From Candidatus Omnitrophota bacterium (GTDB lineage: Bacteria > Omnitrophota > Gorgyraeia > JABMRN01 > RBG-13-46-9): a DNA stretch of 40,806 bases. The notes beneath the pieces were generated by a model that was given only the letters and a program-made list of their open reading frames with translations, was not told the origin of the DNA and did not search any database. Shown one piece after another: positions 33,729 through 40,806 of this stretch. Where the stretch lies: contig JADHYN010000002.1 in assembly GCA_016782425.1 (NCBI GenBank), positions 1-40,806 on the forward strand. The letters are read 5' to 3'. How positions within the stretch are numbered: the first letter of the stretch is position 1; every line of letters starts with the position of its first letter. The translations under genes were made by a program, and so were the position numbers.

Positions 33729-34088
33729 TTATGCTTTGTGTAATTTTATTTTTATCGAATGCACAAATACGATATTATATACGGACTGATCCGCAATTAC
33801 ATAGAAAGAACCCCTCATCTTGCAGATCAATTTGTCTTCTTTGGTCTCGGCTGAATATTTTCGCAAAATGTGAAAGAACTTCCTGGTTATCTCCGGGTCT
33901 TTCTTTCTGCCTCTTACCCATTCCTGTAAATCCGCGTTGGATTTTATGCGGTGCACACCCCTTACGAAATAGATCGACCGCTTCTTAGTAAAAGAAAGTT
34001 TTCCGTTTCGTTCCACGACTTCCTCTAGAGAAATGTCTTTTTTCTTTGCCTTTGTAGTCGTCAAATTTTTGAAGATTAACTCTCTCAT
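33729..34088 (-). CDS. Uncharacterised 119-aa protein, first gene of an attenuator-led unit
   Basis: The protein starts MRELIFKNLTTTKAKKKDIS, contains the segment FTKKRSIYFVRGVHRIKSN and ends with a beta-rich KMRGSFYVIADQSVYNIVFVHSIKI. It has no signal peptide or membrane helix and I do not recognise a named domain. The opening M-R-E-L-(I/V)-F-x-N-L-T and the closing (K/R)GSFY strand pattern resemble a family I associate with Omnitrophota, by recall only. It has an AGAGGA ribosome site, its own promoter (34196-34224) and a terminator-like hairpin in the leader. It sits between a GAF/HD-GYP gene and gpsA, so a link to signalling is possible but unproven. Confidence 0.72.
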   Translation of the reverse strand: MRELIFKNLTTTKAKKKDISLEEVVERNGKLSFTKKRSIYFVRGVHRIKSNADLQEWVRGRKKDPEITRKFFHILRKYSAETKEDKLICKMRGSFYVIADQSVYNIVFVHSIKIKLHKA

Positions 34089-34138
34089 TTTCGAATCCTC
34101 TTGCAGAAATACTTTTTAAAACATTTAAATTACTGGAA

Positions 34139-34167
34139 TAAAAAATGGGCCTTCAGCCGCGAAGGTC
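34139..34167 (-). terminator. Hairpin with T-run in the leader of the 119-aa gene (possible attenuator)
   Basis: Minus strand GACCTTC pairs with GAAGGCC (one mismatch) around GCGGCT; then CA and six T follow. It lies between the promoter at 34196-34224 and the ATG at 34088, so it would act as an attenuator, or alternatively it terminates the HD-GYP transcript. Confidence 0.65.
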
Positions 34168-34195
34168 TCCAGGCTCTTTCTTACATATCACTTTA

Positions 34196-34224
34196 AGTAT
34201 ACTTGACAATCAAGACATCGTCAA
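34196..34224 (-). promoter_or_regulatory. Promoter for the 119-aa gene
   Basis: Minus-strand -35 TTGACG (34219-34224, 5/6) and -10 TATACT (34196-34201, 5/6) are separated by exactly 17 bases, just after the HD-GYP stop. The leader is about 100 bases. Confidence 0.7.
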
Positions 34225-34243
34225 GGTCACCAGACTAGCTTTT

Positions 34244-35350
34244 TTATATCCTAACGTAGGCGCTGTCTTTTATGTGTTTTATAAAAGCCTTGCTTATCTC
34301 AGGATCAAATTGTGTTCCTGTGTTTCTTCTGATTTCCTCCAATGCCATTTGCAAATTCATAGGTTTTTTCCTGTACGCCCTTATGGAGGTCATTGCATCA
34401 TAGGCATCAGCTATCGCAATTATCTTTGCCCCGAGGGGTATTTTTTCATACTTTAAGTCCGGGTCTGGGTATCCGCCCCCTGCGAATTTGGCATGGTGGT
34501 GCTTGATTATGGGCGCTAAATCATCCAGGAAACCGGCTTGCTTTACGATTTTTGCGCCGATTGCAGGATGTTTTTTTATCTCCTCCCACTCCGAAAGCGT
34601 GAGAATGCCTTCCTTTTCCAAAATCGACTGAGCAATCCCTATTTTACCTATATCATGTAAAAGGGCGGCGTTCTTTATAAGATAGATCTGTCGCTTTTTA
34701 AGCCGTAAAACTTTGCATATATTGACGGCATAGCGCATGACTTTATTCGAGTGGCCATATGTATATTTGTCGTTTGCTTCCAGGACGTGGGCAATGGTCC
34801 TTATAGTATTTAAGTAATCTTGCTTGGTTCTATTTGTGAGTTCTGCGTTTTTTATGTTCGCTGCGATTTCGTCTGCCAGCCTCGACAATAATATTTTATC
34901 CGTTTGGGTAAATCTATGAAGTCTGTTTCTTGTCCCAACGGCAATTATACCCCTCTTCCTTCCGTATATGAAAATAGGACATGCCAGGAGTGACCTCAGC
35001 CCTTCATTTTCTAGATGTTTTTTAAAATCTTCCTGTCTGCAATACTTGCTTAATCTGTATATGGCTAGCGGTCGGCTTTGTTTTGCAATACATTGTAAAA
35101 CTTTAAAATTTTTCTTTGAAAATAAAAAATCTGCAAAATCAGTTTTTATTCCGTGATAGACGCGAGGTTTTAAGTTTCCTCTTTTATCTTTCAGCCATAT
35201 TCCTGAGGCATCCACCTGCATAATGTGAAGAGCTCTAATTGCTACCTTAAGCAACTGATTAGAGAGCGTGTTTCGGTTATTTATAATAGGCCTTGTGGAA
35301 TGTGTAATTTTACTTCCTTTACGATAATATGTATTTTGGCTAAACTTCAC
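34244..35350 (-). CDS. GAF/HD-GYP domain protein (cyclic-di-GMP phosphodiesterase family, variant GYP motif)
   Basis: The 368-aa cytoplasmic protein has an N-terminal GAF-like sensor (about residues 25-170) and a C-terminal HD-GYP domain (175-368). The HD part is intact: YTYGHSNKV (His200), LLHDIGKIGI (His232-Asp233), KHPAIGAKIV (His261) and ADAYDAMTSIRAYR. The defining HHExxDGxGYP reads HHAKFAGGGYP, so both the Glu and the Asp are Ala, while the two metal-binding His and GYP remain. HD-GYP enzymes linearise c-di-GMP. The start is GTG 35350, with GGAG four bases upstream. A promoter at 35545-35573 gives a leader of about 190 bases. Activity may be altered. Confidence 0.88.
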   Translation of the reverse strand: MKFSQNTYYRKGSKITHSTRPIINNRNTLSNQLLKVAIRALHIMQVDASGIWLKDKRGNLKPRVYHGIKTDFADFLFSKKNFKVLQCIAKQSRPLAIYRLSKYCRQEDFKKHLENEGLRSLLACPIFIYGRKRGIIAVGTRNRLHRFTQTDKILLSRLADEIAANIKNAELTNRTKQDYLNTIRTIAHVLEANDKYTYGHSNKVMRYAVNICKVLRLKKRQIYLIKNAALLHDIGKIGIAQSILEKEGILTLSEWEEIKKHPAIGAKIVKQAGFLDDLAPIIKHHHAKFAGGGYPDPDLKYEKIPLGAKIIAIADAYDAMTSIRAYRKKPMNLQMALEEIRRNTGTQFDPEISKAFIKHIKDSAYVRI

Positions 35351-35435
35351 CAGGCTCCCACCTTCTTAATTTTCCTTTCAATTTTTTACCTAAATATCCC
35401 TAAAAGCTGTTCTTTTCTTAACCTTTTTAAAAATT

Positions 35436-35531
35436 TTAAGCTAGTAAGCAAAAAAAAATCTTGATTTCCACGCCCAAATCCGGAACTTTGTTGCACAGCT
35501 CCTGGTACAGCAGATTATATCGCTCTATTAC
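35436..35531 (-). pseudogene. Coding-like fragment in the HD-GYP leader
   Basis: One frame reads VIERYNLLYQELCNKVPDLG and continues VEIKIFFCLLA before stop at 35436. It looks like protein-coding sequence, but no ATG/GTG/TTG starts it and a stop lies three codons upstream of the V. A run of nine T near its end invites a frameshift; shifting one base extends it about 20 codons. It may be a remnant of a short gene or chance; the rest of the 35351-35635 gap holds the HD-GYP promoter and a weak hairpin. Confidence 0.3.
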
Positions 35532-35544
35532 TCCCTATATAATA

Positions 35545-35573
35545 ATTATACACGATAAATCGCATAGTGAAAA
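35545..35573 (-). promoter_or_regulatory. Promoter for the HD-GYP gene
   Basis: Minus-strand -10 TATAAT (35545-35550, perfect) with a 17-base spacer to TTTTCA (35568-35573, 4/6). It lies between plsY and the HD-GYP gene and is the only good promoter match in that gap. Confidence 0.6.
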
Positions 35574-35578
35574 GAGAA

Positions 35579-35602
35579 ACAAGGCTTACTTTTTTATGCC
35601 TT
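35579..35602 (-). terminator. Possible terminator of the lepA-plsY run
   Basis: On the minus strand AAGGC pairs with GCCTT across an A-rich loop, and GTTTCTCTTTT follows. The stem is only five pairs, so this is a weak call. It lies about 35 bases past the plsY stop. Confidence 0.35.
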
Positions 35603-35635
35603 AACAAAAGGTATGTAAGGGGGTTCCTGGCGGGT

Positions 35636-36247
35636 TTATATTAGCCTTTTTTCTTCCCCGCGCAGGAGGCGTTTTATATTGGATTTGTGCTTGTAGGTCC
35701 CGACAATAGAGAGTAGAACCGTAAATAATACGAGGTAGATGGACCGGTAGAATATAACGCTGAATACGGGTAGAAGAATGGACGCGGCGATTGAGGCTAT
35801 TGATACTATTTTAAACGCGGCGAATACCGCGCCCCAGACAATTGCGCTTCCGGCCAGCGCTTTTGGTGTTAAAATCACGAGGACCCCCGCTGTTGTAGCT
35901 ACGCCCTTTCCGCCTTTGAACTTTAAAAATATAGTCCACACGTGACCGCTGATAACGGCTATACCTATTAATATCTTATATAGCTCCGGGCCAAAAATTA
36001 TGCCTATCGTGTTATTAAAAAAGATTTCCGGAAGAAAAGCAACGCATACCGCCCCTTTAAGCATGTCAATTATCAAAACTATAATACCGGGCACCTTGCC
36101 TACCACGCGGAAAATGTTCGTAGCGCCGACATTTCCGCTTCCGTGTTCTCTTATGTCTATCTTTTTCAGGACCTTCCCGAATATGAAACCTATCGGTATG
36201 GAACCGATAATATAGGCTAACAATAAAGACATAATCAAATTCAACAT
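35636..36247 (-). CDS. plsY: Glycerol-3-phosphate acyltransferase PlsY
   Basis: About 203 aa from ATG 36247, which is eight bases after AAGGAG; an ATG nine bases earlier is only three bases from that site. The protein is a five-to-seven-helix membrane enzyme with the PlsY motifs GSIPIGFIFGK, GSGNVGATNIFRVVGK (about residues 36-51) and FKGGKGVATTAGV (about 110-122). It acylates glycerol-3-phosphate using acyl-phosphate, the first step of phospholipid synthesis when PlsX is present. It works with GpsA and PgsA from the same region. Its beginning lies at the der stop, so translation is coupled. Confidence 0.95.
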   Translation of the reverse strand: MLNLIMSLLLAYIIGSIPIGFIFGKVLKKIDIREHGSGNVGATNIFRVVGKVPGIIVLIIDMLKGAVCVAFLPEIFFNNTIGIIFGPELYKILIGIAVISGHVWTIFLKFKGGKGVATTAGVLVILTPKALAGSAIVWGAVFAAFKIVSIASIAASILLPVFSVIFYRSIYLVLFTVLLSIVGTYKHKSNIKRLLRGEEKRLI

Positions 36248-36248
36248 A

Positions 36249-37586
36249 TCATGCACTCCTTTTTCTTCCCGGCTTTTTATAGAAAATCTTAAGGGGTACC
36301 CCTTTGAGGGGAAATCTTTCCCTCAATCTATTTTCTATAAAGGCTGTATGAAAATCGGTTACGCGTCCCGGATTATTTACAAATATCACAAATTCCTTGG
36401 GAAAGATCGTTATCTCGGCCATGTAATAAAACTTCGGAATACTCCTTCTTTTTGAAATCGTAACGCTTTCCGGCATTATTTCCTTTAAAAATCTTTTTAA
36501 CGTGCCGGTATCGATGAAAAGATCTAAATTTGTCTTTACGGACTTAACGAGATTGAAGGCAGAAAGCACGTTCCTGCCGGTTTTTGCCGAGACAAATGCA
36601 ACGGGAAATTTTCTTGCCTCCGGCATTTTCTTCAAAATGGCCTCCCCATACCTGGAGGTCTCTATTCCTTTTACGAGATCCCATTTGTTAACGACGACCA
36701 CGCAACCCTTTCCCTTGGTCTTTACATAATCAAAGATTTTTGCGTCATCCATTGTAATACCCTCGACGCCATCGGTTAAAAGTAAAACCACGTCCGAACG
36801 GTCGATGGAGTCTCTTGCCCTCATTATGCTGTAGACATCGACGGCGGTTTTTACCTTTCTCTTATGCCTGATACCGGCTGTATCAATAAGCAAAAATAAA
36901 ATTCCGTCTTTTTTAAAATACGTGTCTATCGAGTCTCTGGTCGTGCCTGCCTTTTCGTGAACGAGAACCCTTTCCTCATCCAGCACCTTGTTGAGAAAAG
37001 ACGACTTTCCGACGTTCGGTCTTCCGACAATCGCGATCTTTATAGGATTTTTATTTTCGAATTCGGATTCGGAATGCCGAGGAAGTAACCCCGCGATTTC
37101 ATTGAGAAGCTTCTTTATACCCAAATTGTGAAGGGCTGAAATGCCAAAAGGCTCGCCGAGTCCCAGCTCGTAAAAGTCTATCAGATTCTCTTTTCTCTTT
37201 TCATTATCTATTTTATTTATAACAAGAATTATTTTTTTGTTTGATTTGCGTAGCATCCGTCCTAAATCTACATCGAGCGGCAAAAGCCCTTTTTCGCCAT
37301 CGCATACGAATAAAAGTACATCCGAAGAAATAACGGCCTTTTCAATCTGTTTTCGGATCAAAGTTGCTATTTCGTCTTGCGGCTGCGGGAAAAAGCCTCC
37401 CGTATCTACCAATATAAGATTTTTTCCTTTAATGCTTATGGGCTTCTCTATCCTATCCCTTGTCGTGCCCTCTTTCTCTTCGACTACTGCATACCTCTTA
37501 CCTATAATCCGGTTGAAGAGGCTTGATTTACCGACGTTTGGCCTTCCGACGATGGATACGAGGGGGGTATCGTCACTATTTTTCAT
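36249..37586 (-). CDS. der: Ribosome-associated GTPase Der (EngA)
   Basis: About 445 aa from ATG 37586 (MKNSDDTPLVSIVGRPNVGK); a longer frame to 37676 lies wholly within pgsA and is rejected. Two GTPase domains in tandem are visible: G1 GRPNVGKSSLFN, DTGGFF and NKID in the first, and GRPNVGKSSFLN, DTAGI and NKWDLV in the second. A KH-like C-terminal domain follows (about 355-445). Der acts in assembly of the 50S ribosomal subunit. The start overlaps the pgsA end by 11 bases. Confidence 0.95.
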   Translation of the reverse strand: MKNSDDTPLVSIVGRPNVGKSSLFNRIIGKRYAVVEEKEGTTRDRIEKPISIKGKNLILVDTGGFFPQPQDEIATLIRKQIEKAVISSDVLLFVCDGEKGLLPLDVDLGRMLRKSNKKIILVINKIDNEKRKENLIDFYELGLGEPFGISALHNLGIKKLLNEIAGLLPRHSESEFENKNPIKIAIVGRPNVGKSSFLNKVLDEERVLVHEKAGTTRDSIDTYFKKDGILFLLIDTAGIRHKRKVKTAVDVYSIMRARDSIDRSDVVLLLTDGVEGITMDDAKIFDYVKTKGKGCVVVVNKWDLVKGIETSRYGEAILKKMPEARKFPVAFVSAKTGRNVLSAFNLVKSVKTNLDLFIDTGTLKRFLKEIMPESVTISKRRSIPKFYYMAEITIFPKEFVIFVNNPGRVTDFHTAFIENRLRERFPLKGVPLKIFYKKPGRKRSA

Positions 37587-38106
37587 TGAGAATTCTAGTC
37601 CCTTTGATGACATAGTCCAAGCCGGAGTAGACGGTAAGTAAGACCGTAATATTCCACAATAGAGGCGAAATGGCAAGTCTGGCGAGGATACTTACAACCG
37701 TAACCATCTGGGAAAATGTTGTAATTTTGCTAACCAAGGTAGGTTTTGTCTCGAGATGGCCTTTTATAAAATAAATAATAAGTACACCGAGAACAATAAT
37801 GGCATCACGGGAAATGATGACAATGGGCACGTATGGCGGCGGCTTTACGGCCGGTGAAAGATCCTTGGCCACGCTAAGACATATAAAAGCGCTAAGAATA
37901 AGGATTTTATCGGCTATCGGATCCAGAATCTTGCCGAGTTCGGTCCGTTGCTTGGTGGCCCTTGCGATGTATCCGTCTATCCCGTCGCTTATTGACGCGA
38001 TTACAAAGACAAAAAGCGCCATTTCCCATTTTGAATACAGGATAAACGATATGAAAAAGGGGATGAGCAGTATCCTTAAAATGGTGATCTTGTTGGCTAT
38101 GTTCAT
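37576..38106 (-). CDS. pgsA: CDP-diacylglycerol-glycerol-3-phosphate 3-phosphatidyltransferase
   Basis: The 176-aa membrane enzyme has the CDP-alcohol phosphotransferase signature D-G-x2-A-R-x8-G-x3-D-x3-D, seen as DGYIARATKQRTELGKILDP (about residues 44-63), continuing IADK, and four or five hydrophobic helices. It makes phosphatidylglycerol-phosphate from CDP-diacylglycerol and glycerol-3-phosphate. The typical N-terminus NIANKITILRILLIPFF is present. GAGGC five bases ahead of ATG 38106 can serve as ribosome site. It lies between lepB and der, separated from lepB by a repeat-filled gap. Confidence 0.94.
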   Translation of the reverse strand: MNIANKITILRILLIPFFISFILYSKWEMALFVFVIASISDGIDGYIARATKQRTELGKILDPIADKILILSAFICLSVAKDLSPAVKPPPYVPIVIISRDAIIVLGVLIIYFIKGHLETKPTLVSKITTFSQMVTVVSILARLAISPLLWNITVLLTVYSGLDYVIKGTRILNEK

Positions 38107-38129
38107 CTCTTGCCTCGAAAATTAACGTT

Positions 38130-38200
38130 CAGAAAACAGAAACCAGAAGACAGAAGTCAGATTTTTCTGTCTTCTGTCATCTGTCTTCTATCTTCTGTTC
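38130..38200. repeat. Heptanucleotide repeat arranged as an inverted repeat after lepB
   Basis: Five degenerate cagaaga-type heptamers (38130-38164) face five tctgtct-type heptamers (38166-38200), their complements, so the gap between lepB and pgsA folds into one long hairpin of about 30 pairs. Its last bases, ctgttcgtagcat, are identical to the end of a heptamer tract in valS (22274-22301). Confidence 0.85.
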
Positions 38201-38208
38201 GTAGCATA

Positions 38209-38796
38209 TTATTTAATAATTCGTATTCGCGAAATCGGCCAGTGAATAAGAAAAACTTTACCCGCTATATTTTTTGCCGGAACAAATCCCCAGTAACGCG
38301 AATCGACTGAATTAAGGCTGTTGTCACCCAAAACAAAATAAGAGTTGACCGGAACCGTTATGGATTTTCCTGCTTTTCCGTATTCGCCCCTGTTGTAATA
38401 GGTTAAGCGTTTTAAAATTAGCGGTTCCTCAATGGGTTTTCTGTTTATCCATACATGCTGATTTTTTATCTCTATGATATCTCCCGGTTTTCCGATCAGT
38501 CTTTTTACCAGATATTTTTTCCGCTCTATCGGAGAACGGAATACTATTATGTCCCCTCTTTCAGGGTCTCTCACCTTAGGAAGTCTTATGTTGGCAAGGG
38601 GTAATTGTGCGCCGTATATAAATTTATTTACAAATATCCTATCGCGCGGCTGTAGCGTCGGGGTCATGGACGAAGTAGGGATCTTAAACGGTTGCGCTAT
38701 AAACGTCCTTATAAAAAGGGCTATAACAAGTGCATACAAAATCGGTTTTACCCATTCATCGCGCCAATATTGCCAGGTTTTGTATCTTAAGTTCAT
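38209..38796 (-). CDS. lepB: Signal peptidase I
   Basis: About 195 aa from ATG 38796, which has GAGG at good distance; a GTG two codons earlier is the alternative. An N-terminal membrane helix (about 17-34) is followed by the S26 family boxes: PTSSMTPTL with catalytic Ser43, KYLVKRLIGKPGD with catalytic Lys98 (numbering from this start), and the late VLGDNSLNSVDSRYWGFV box. It removes signal peptides from exported proteins at the membrane. It follows lepA by about seven bases, the classical lepA-lepB pairing. Confidence 0.96.
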   Translation of the reverse strand: MNLRYKTWQYWRDEWVKPILYALVIALFIRTFIAQPFKIPTSSMTPTLQPRDRIFVNKFIYGAQLPLANIRLPKVRDPERGDIIVFRSPIERKKYLVKRLIGKPGDIIEIKNQHVWINRKPIEEPLILKRLTYYNRGEYGKAGKSITVPVNSYFVLGDNSLNSVDSRYWGFVPAKNIAGKVFLIHWPISRIRIIK

Positions 38797-38803
38797 CTTC
38801 ACC

Positions 38804-40597
38804 TCATGCCTTCAAGGCGGCAAAAAACGCTTCCTGCGGGATCTGGACCTTCCCGAACTGTTTCATGCGCTTCTTGCCCGCTTTTTGTTTGGACCACAGC
38901 TTTCTTTTCCTGGTTATGTCTCCGCCGTAACACTTGCCGGTAACATGCTTACCGAGAGAACTTATGTCTTCCCTTGCGATTATGTGGCCGCCTATGGCTG
39001 CCTGGACGGCGATCTTAAAAAGATGCCGCGGTATCGTTTCTTTAAGCTTTTTGACGAGGGCTCTCCCTTTCTGCTGGGCTTTTTCTTTATTCACCAGACA
39101 CGAAAGCGCATCTATTATTTCCCCGTTTATAAGAACATCGAGTTTGACCACCTCGGCGCTTCTATAATCTATGATTTCGTAATCAAGCGAACCATAGCCT
39201 CTTGTAAGAGACTTTATTTTGTCGTAAAAATCGGTTATGATTTCGGCTATCGGCATCTCATAGACGAGCCTTACCCTCTCTTCATCCAGAAACTCGGTGC
39301 TCTTGTAAATTGCGCGCTTTGACTCTGTCAATTCCATCACGTCGCCTATGGATTCTTTCGGAATAATGATAAAAACGCGCGCGTAAGGTTCTTCAACACC
39401 TGTTATGAGCTCGGGAGGCGGGAATTTGGAGGGGTTGTCCACATTCATGATCTCGCCCTTTTTCATTATAACTTCATATATAACGCTCGGTGTGGTAGCT
39501 ACGAGGTTCAGATTATACTCTCTTTCGAGCCGCTCCTGGATGATTTCCATGTGGAGAAGACCTAAAAATCCGCATCGGAATCCCATGCCAAGAGCAACTG
39601 AAGACTCCGGTTCAAATATAAAGGAAGCATCTGATAATTTCATCTTCTCGACGGCATCCTTTAAAACCGGGAAATCCTTGGGTGTAATGGGATATATCCC
39701 ACAATACACCATGGGATTGACCTTTCTGTATCCCGGAAGTAAACTCGAAGCCGGGGCGTGGTTATTTGTTACTGTATCGCCTATAACAACTTCCCGCGCG
39801 TCTCTTATATTGCAGGAAAGATAGCCTACTTCTCCGCAGGTAAGCTTGTCTATCTGGGTCGGCTTTGGCCTGAATACACCCACTTCTTTTACTTCGTAAA
39901 CCATGCCTGTATTCATCATTTTTATGTTCATACCGTTTTTTATAACACCGTTAACCACCCTTACAAAAAGGACTGCCCCTTTGTACGTGTCAAATCTCGA
40001 ATCAAAAATAAGCGCCTGAAGGGGATTTGAAAGATCCCCGCTCGGCGCAGGAATCTTTTTTATGATCTTTTCCAGGATCGCCTCAGTGCCCTTGCCTTCC
40101 TTGGCGCTGGCAAGTATGATCTCGCTTTCCTCGAGTCCTAGAATATCTATTATCTGCTTTTTGACTTTTTTTACATCCGCATTCTGCAGGTCAATTTTGT
40201 TGATGATGGGGACAATGCTGAGATTGTGCTCAAGTGCTAAATAGAGGTTAGCCACTGTCTGCGCCTCTACACCCTGGGAGGCATCTACCAAGAGCAACGC
40301 ACCTTCGCAGGCGGCTATGGACTTCGAAACCTCGTATGTAAAATCGACGTGACCGGGCGTATCGATTAGGTTAAGGCAGTAGGTTTTTCCGTCTTTTGCC
40401 TTGTAATCTATTCTGACGGCACTCGCCTTTATGGTTATTCCGCGCTCTCGTTCGAGCTCCATGTCATCTAGGAGCTGGTCGTGAAATTCCCTTTCGGAAA
40501 CGGCCTTGGTAAATTCTATTATTCTATCCGCAAGCGTGGATTTTCCGTGGTCTATGTGGGCTATTATCGAAAAGTTCCTTGTTAAGTCTTTCTCCAT
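38804..40597 (-). CDS. lepA: Elongation factor 4 (LepA back-translocating GTPase)
   Basis: About 597 aa from ATG 40597 ([20 protein letters not shown]), preceded by AAGGT; a longer frame runs back into the upstream gene and is rejected. The translational GTPase G1 [13 protein letters not shown], the switch region [20 protein letters not shown] and NKIDLQNAD are present, followed by domains II, III, V and the LepA-specific C-terminal domain ([20 protein letters not shown]). LepA helps initiation and stalled ribosomes under stress. It is full length and begins seven bases past the stop of the upstream phosphatase-like gene. Confidence 0.97.
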   Translation of the reverse strand: MEKDLTRNFSIIAHIDHGKSTLADRIIEFTKAVSEREFHDQLLDDMELERERGITIKASAVRIDYKAKDGKTYCLNLIDTPGHVDFTYEVSKSIAACEGALLLVDASQGVEAQTVANLYLALEHNLSIVPIINKIDLQNADVKKVKKQIIDILGLEESEIILASAKEGKGTEAILEKIIKKIPAPSGDLSNPLQALIFDSRFDTYKGAVLFVRVVNGVIKNGMNIKMMNTGMVYEVKEVGVFRPKPTQIDKLTCGEVGYLSCNIRDAREVVIGDTVTNNHAPASSLLPGYRKVNPMVYCGIYPITPKDFPVLKDAVEKMKLSDASFIFEPESSVALGMGFRCGFLGLLHMEIIQERLEREYNLNLVATTPSVIYEVIMKKGEIMNVDNPSKFPPPELITGVEEPYARVFIIIPKESIGDVMELTESKRAIYKSTEFLDEERVRLVYEMPIAEIITDFYDKIKSLTRGYGSLDYEIIDYRSAEVVKLDVLINGEIIDALSCLVNKEKAQQKGRALVKKLKETIPRHLFKIAVQAAIGGHIIAREDISSLGKHVTGKCYGGDITRKRKLWSKQKAGKKRMKQFGKVQIPQEAFFAALKA

Positions 40598-40604
40598 ATT
40601 TACC

Positions 40605-40806
40605 TTACAGCTCGAATGCCTCCCACCATGCCTCCTCTGGTGTAATTTTCCATATATGTTCAACGTCCGCATTCTTGATATAACATTTGATTAAAGACAG
40701 GATTATGCCTCCGGATACGAGGCATGTATCCTCGCCCTTGTGTTTATCGACTATTTTATGCATGATGCTTATCGCTCTGTCGTAGGCATCTCTTATGGAT
40801 TCACCC
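40605..40806 (-). CDS. Histidine-phosphatase-superfamily protein (partial, C-terminal 66 aa)
   Basis: The window edge cuts this gene. The readable part begins [20 protein letters not shown], matching the GES...D...R segment of phosphoglycerate-mutase-like phosphatases, and continues [20 protein letters not shown] before ending WWEAFEL. In the family the second catalytic His lies in a (V/L)SHGG motif. Here the frame gives VSGG with the His missing. The CobC/alpha-ribazole phosphatase group is one possibility, but the N-terminal RHG motif lies outside the window. It ends just upstream of lepA, whose ribosome site overlaps its stop. Confidence 0.65.
   Translation of the reverse strand, partial: GESIRDAYDRAISIMHKIVDKHKGEDTCLVSGGIILSLIKCYIKNADVEHIWKITPEEAWWEAFEL

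Noticed and set aside
34089-34243. Cyclic-di-GMP (GEMM) riboswitch before the 119-aa gene
   Set aside because: The HD-GYP neighbour suggested it, but the conserved GEMM core sequences are not present; only a simple hairpin with a T-run is seen.
37587-37676. Longer Der start
   Set aside because: The extra 30 codons lie entirely in pgsA, and the family N-terminus matches MKNSDDTPLVSIVGRP.
40598-40672. Longer LepA start MRTLNIYGK
   Set aside because: It overlaps the end of the upstream phosphatase-like gene; ATG 40597 has a ribosome site and gives the usual length.

Overview
The window is a 40.8 kb stretch of a bacterial chromosome. Every gene I can support lies on the minus strand, so transcription runs from high to low coordinates. 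GC looks moderate. Genes are tightly packed, with many 4-20 bp overlaps, and nearly all are single-copy housekeeping genes. The lineage-specific proteins (a small lipoprotein, a 119-aa protein, a 139-aa protein), the broad set of amino-acid genes and the dense dispersed palindromes look to me like Candidatus Omnitrophota (OP3) or a related uncultured PVC-side lineage. That placement is recall-based inference, not a search result.

Layout in transcription order (high to low coordinates). (1) 40.8-35.6 kb: the end of a histidine-phosphatase-family gene, then lepA, lepB, pgsA, der and plsY (translation, secretion, phospholipid and ribosome assembly). (2) 35.6-33.5 kb: a regulatory island with a GAF/HD-GYP protein, then a separately promoted unit encoding a 119-aa unknown protein and a 39-aa membrane peptide, closed by two hairpins. 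(3) 33.4-23.6 kb: gpsA, hom, thrC, tRNA-Pro(GGG), an ApgM-like enzyme that is probably the homoserine kinase, cstA, lysC and cimA. This is most of the aspartate-to-threonine route plus the citramalate entry to isoleucine; asd and a classical thrB are not seen. (4) 23.6-15.1 kb: valS, rluB, nadC, uvrB, birA and coaX. (5) 14.9-12.8 kb: groS-groL behind a textbook promoter and a perfect CIRCE operator. (6) 12.8-1 kb: a GuaB3-type IMPDH homologue with its own promoter, dnaE, a 139-aa unknown, an HU protein, hisS, aspS, a lipoprotein, then the conserved phoH-pgpH-ybeY-dgkA string, with dgkA cut by the window edge.

The most unusual content is not a gene cassette but several families of small repetitive elements. 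There are two copies of a ~190-220 bp intergenic module, directly upstream of uvrB and cimA, each holding a ~106 bp element with 17-18 bp inverted ends and a hairpin whose arms differ between copies yet still pair. A second tRNA-Pro-like sequence is split by two palindromic insertions. ValRS carries three heptanucleotide-repeat tracts and one palindrome inside its reading frame. GC-rich double palindromes form the CimA C-terminus and sit between ybeY and dgkA. A 20-bp-arm hairpin abuts the dnaE start. Together they suggest a genome that tolerates, and partly translates, palindromic elements in the manner of Rickettsia palindromic elements.

No CRISPR array, phage, transposase, rRNA gene or secondary-metabolite cluster is visible. 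I did not find a discrete new multi-gene system. The best candidates for new biology are the paired modules, the in-frame repeats, the attenuator-led 119-aa/39-aa unit and the non-canonical homoserine kinase.
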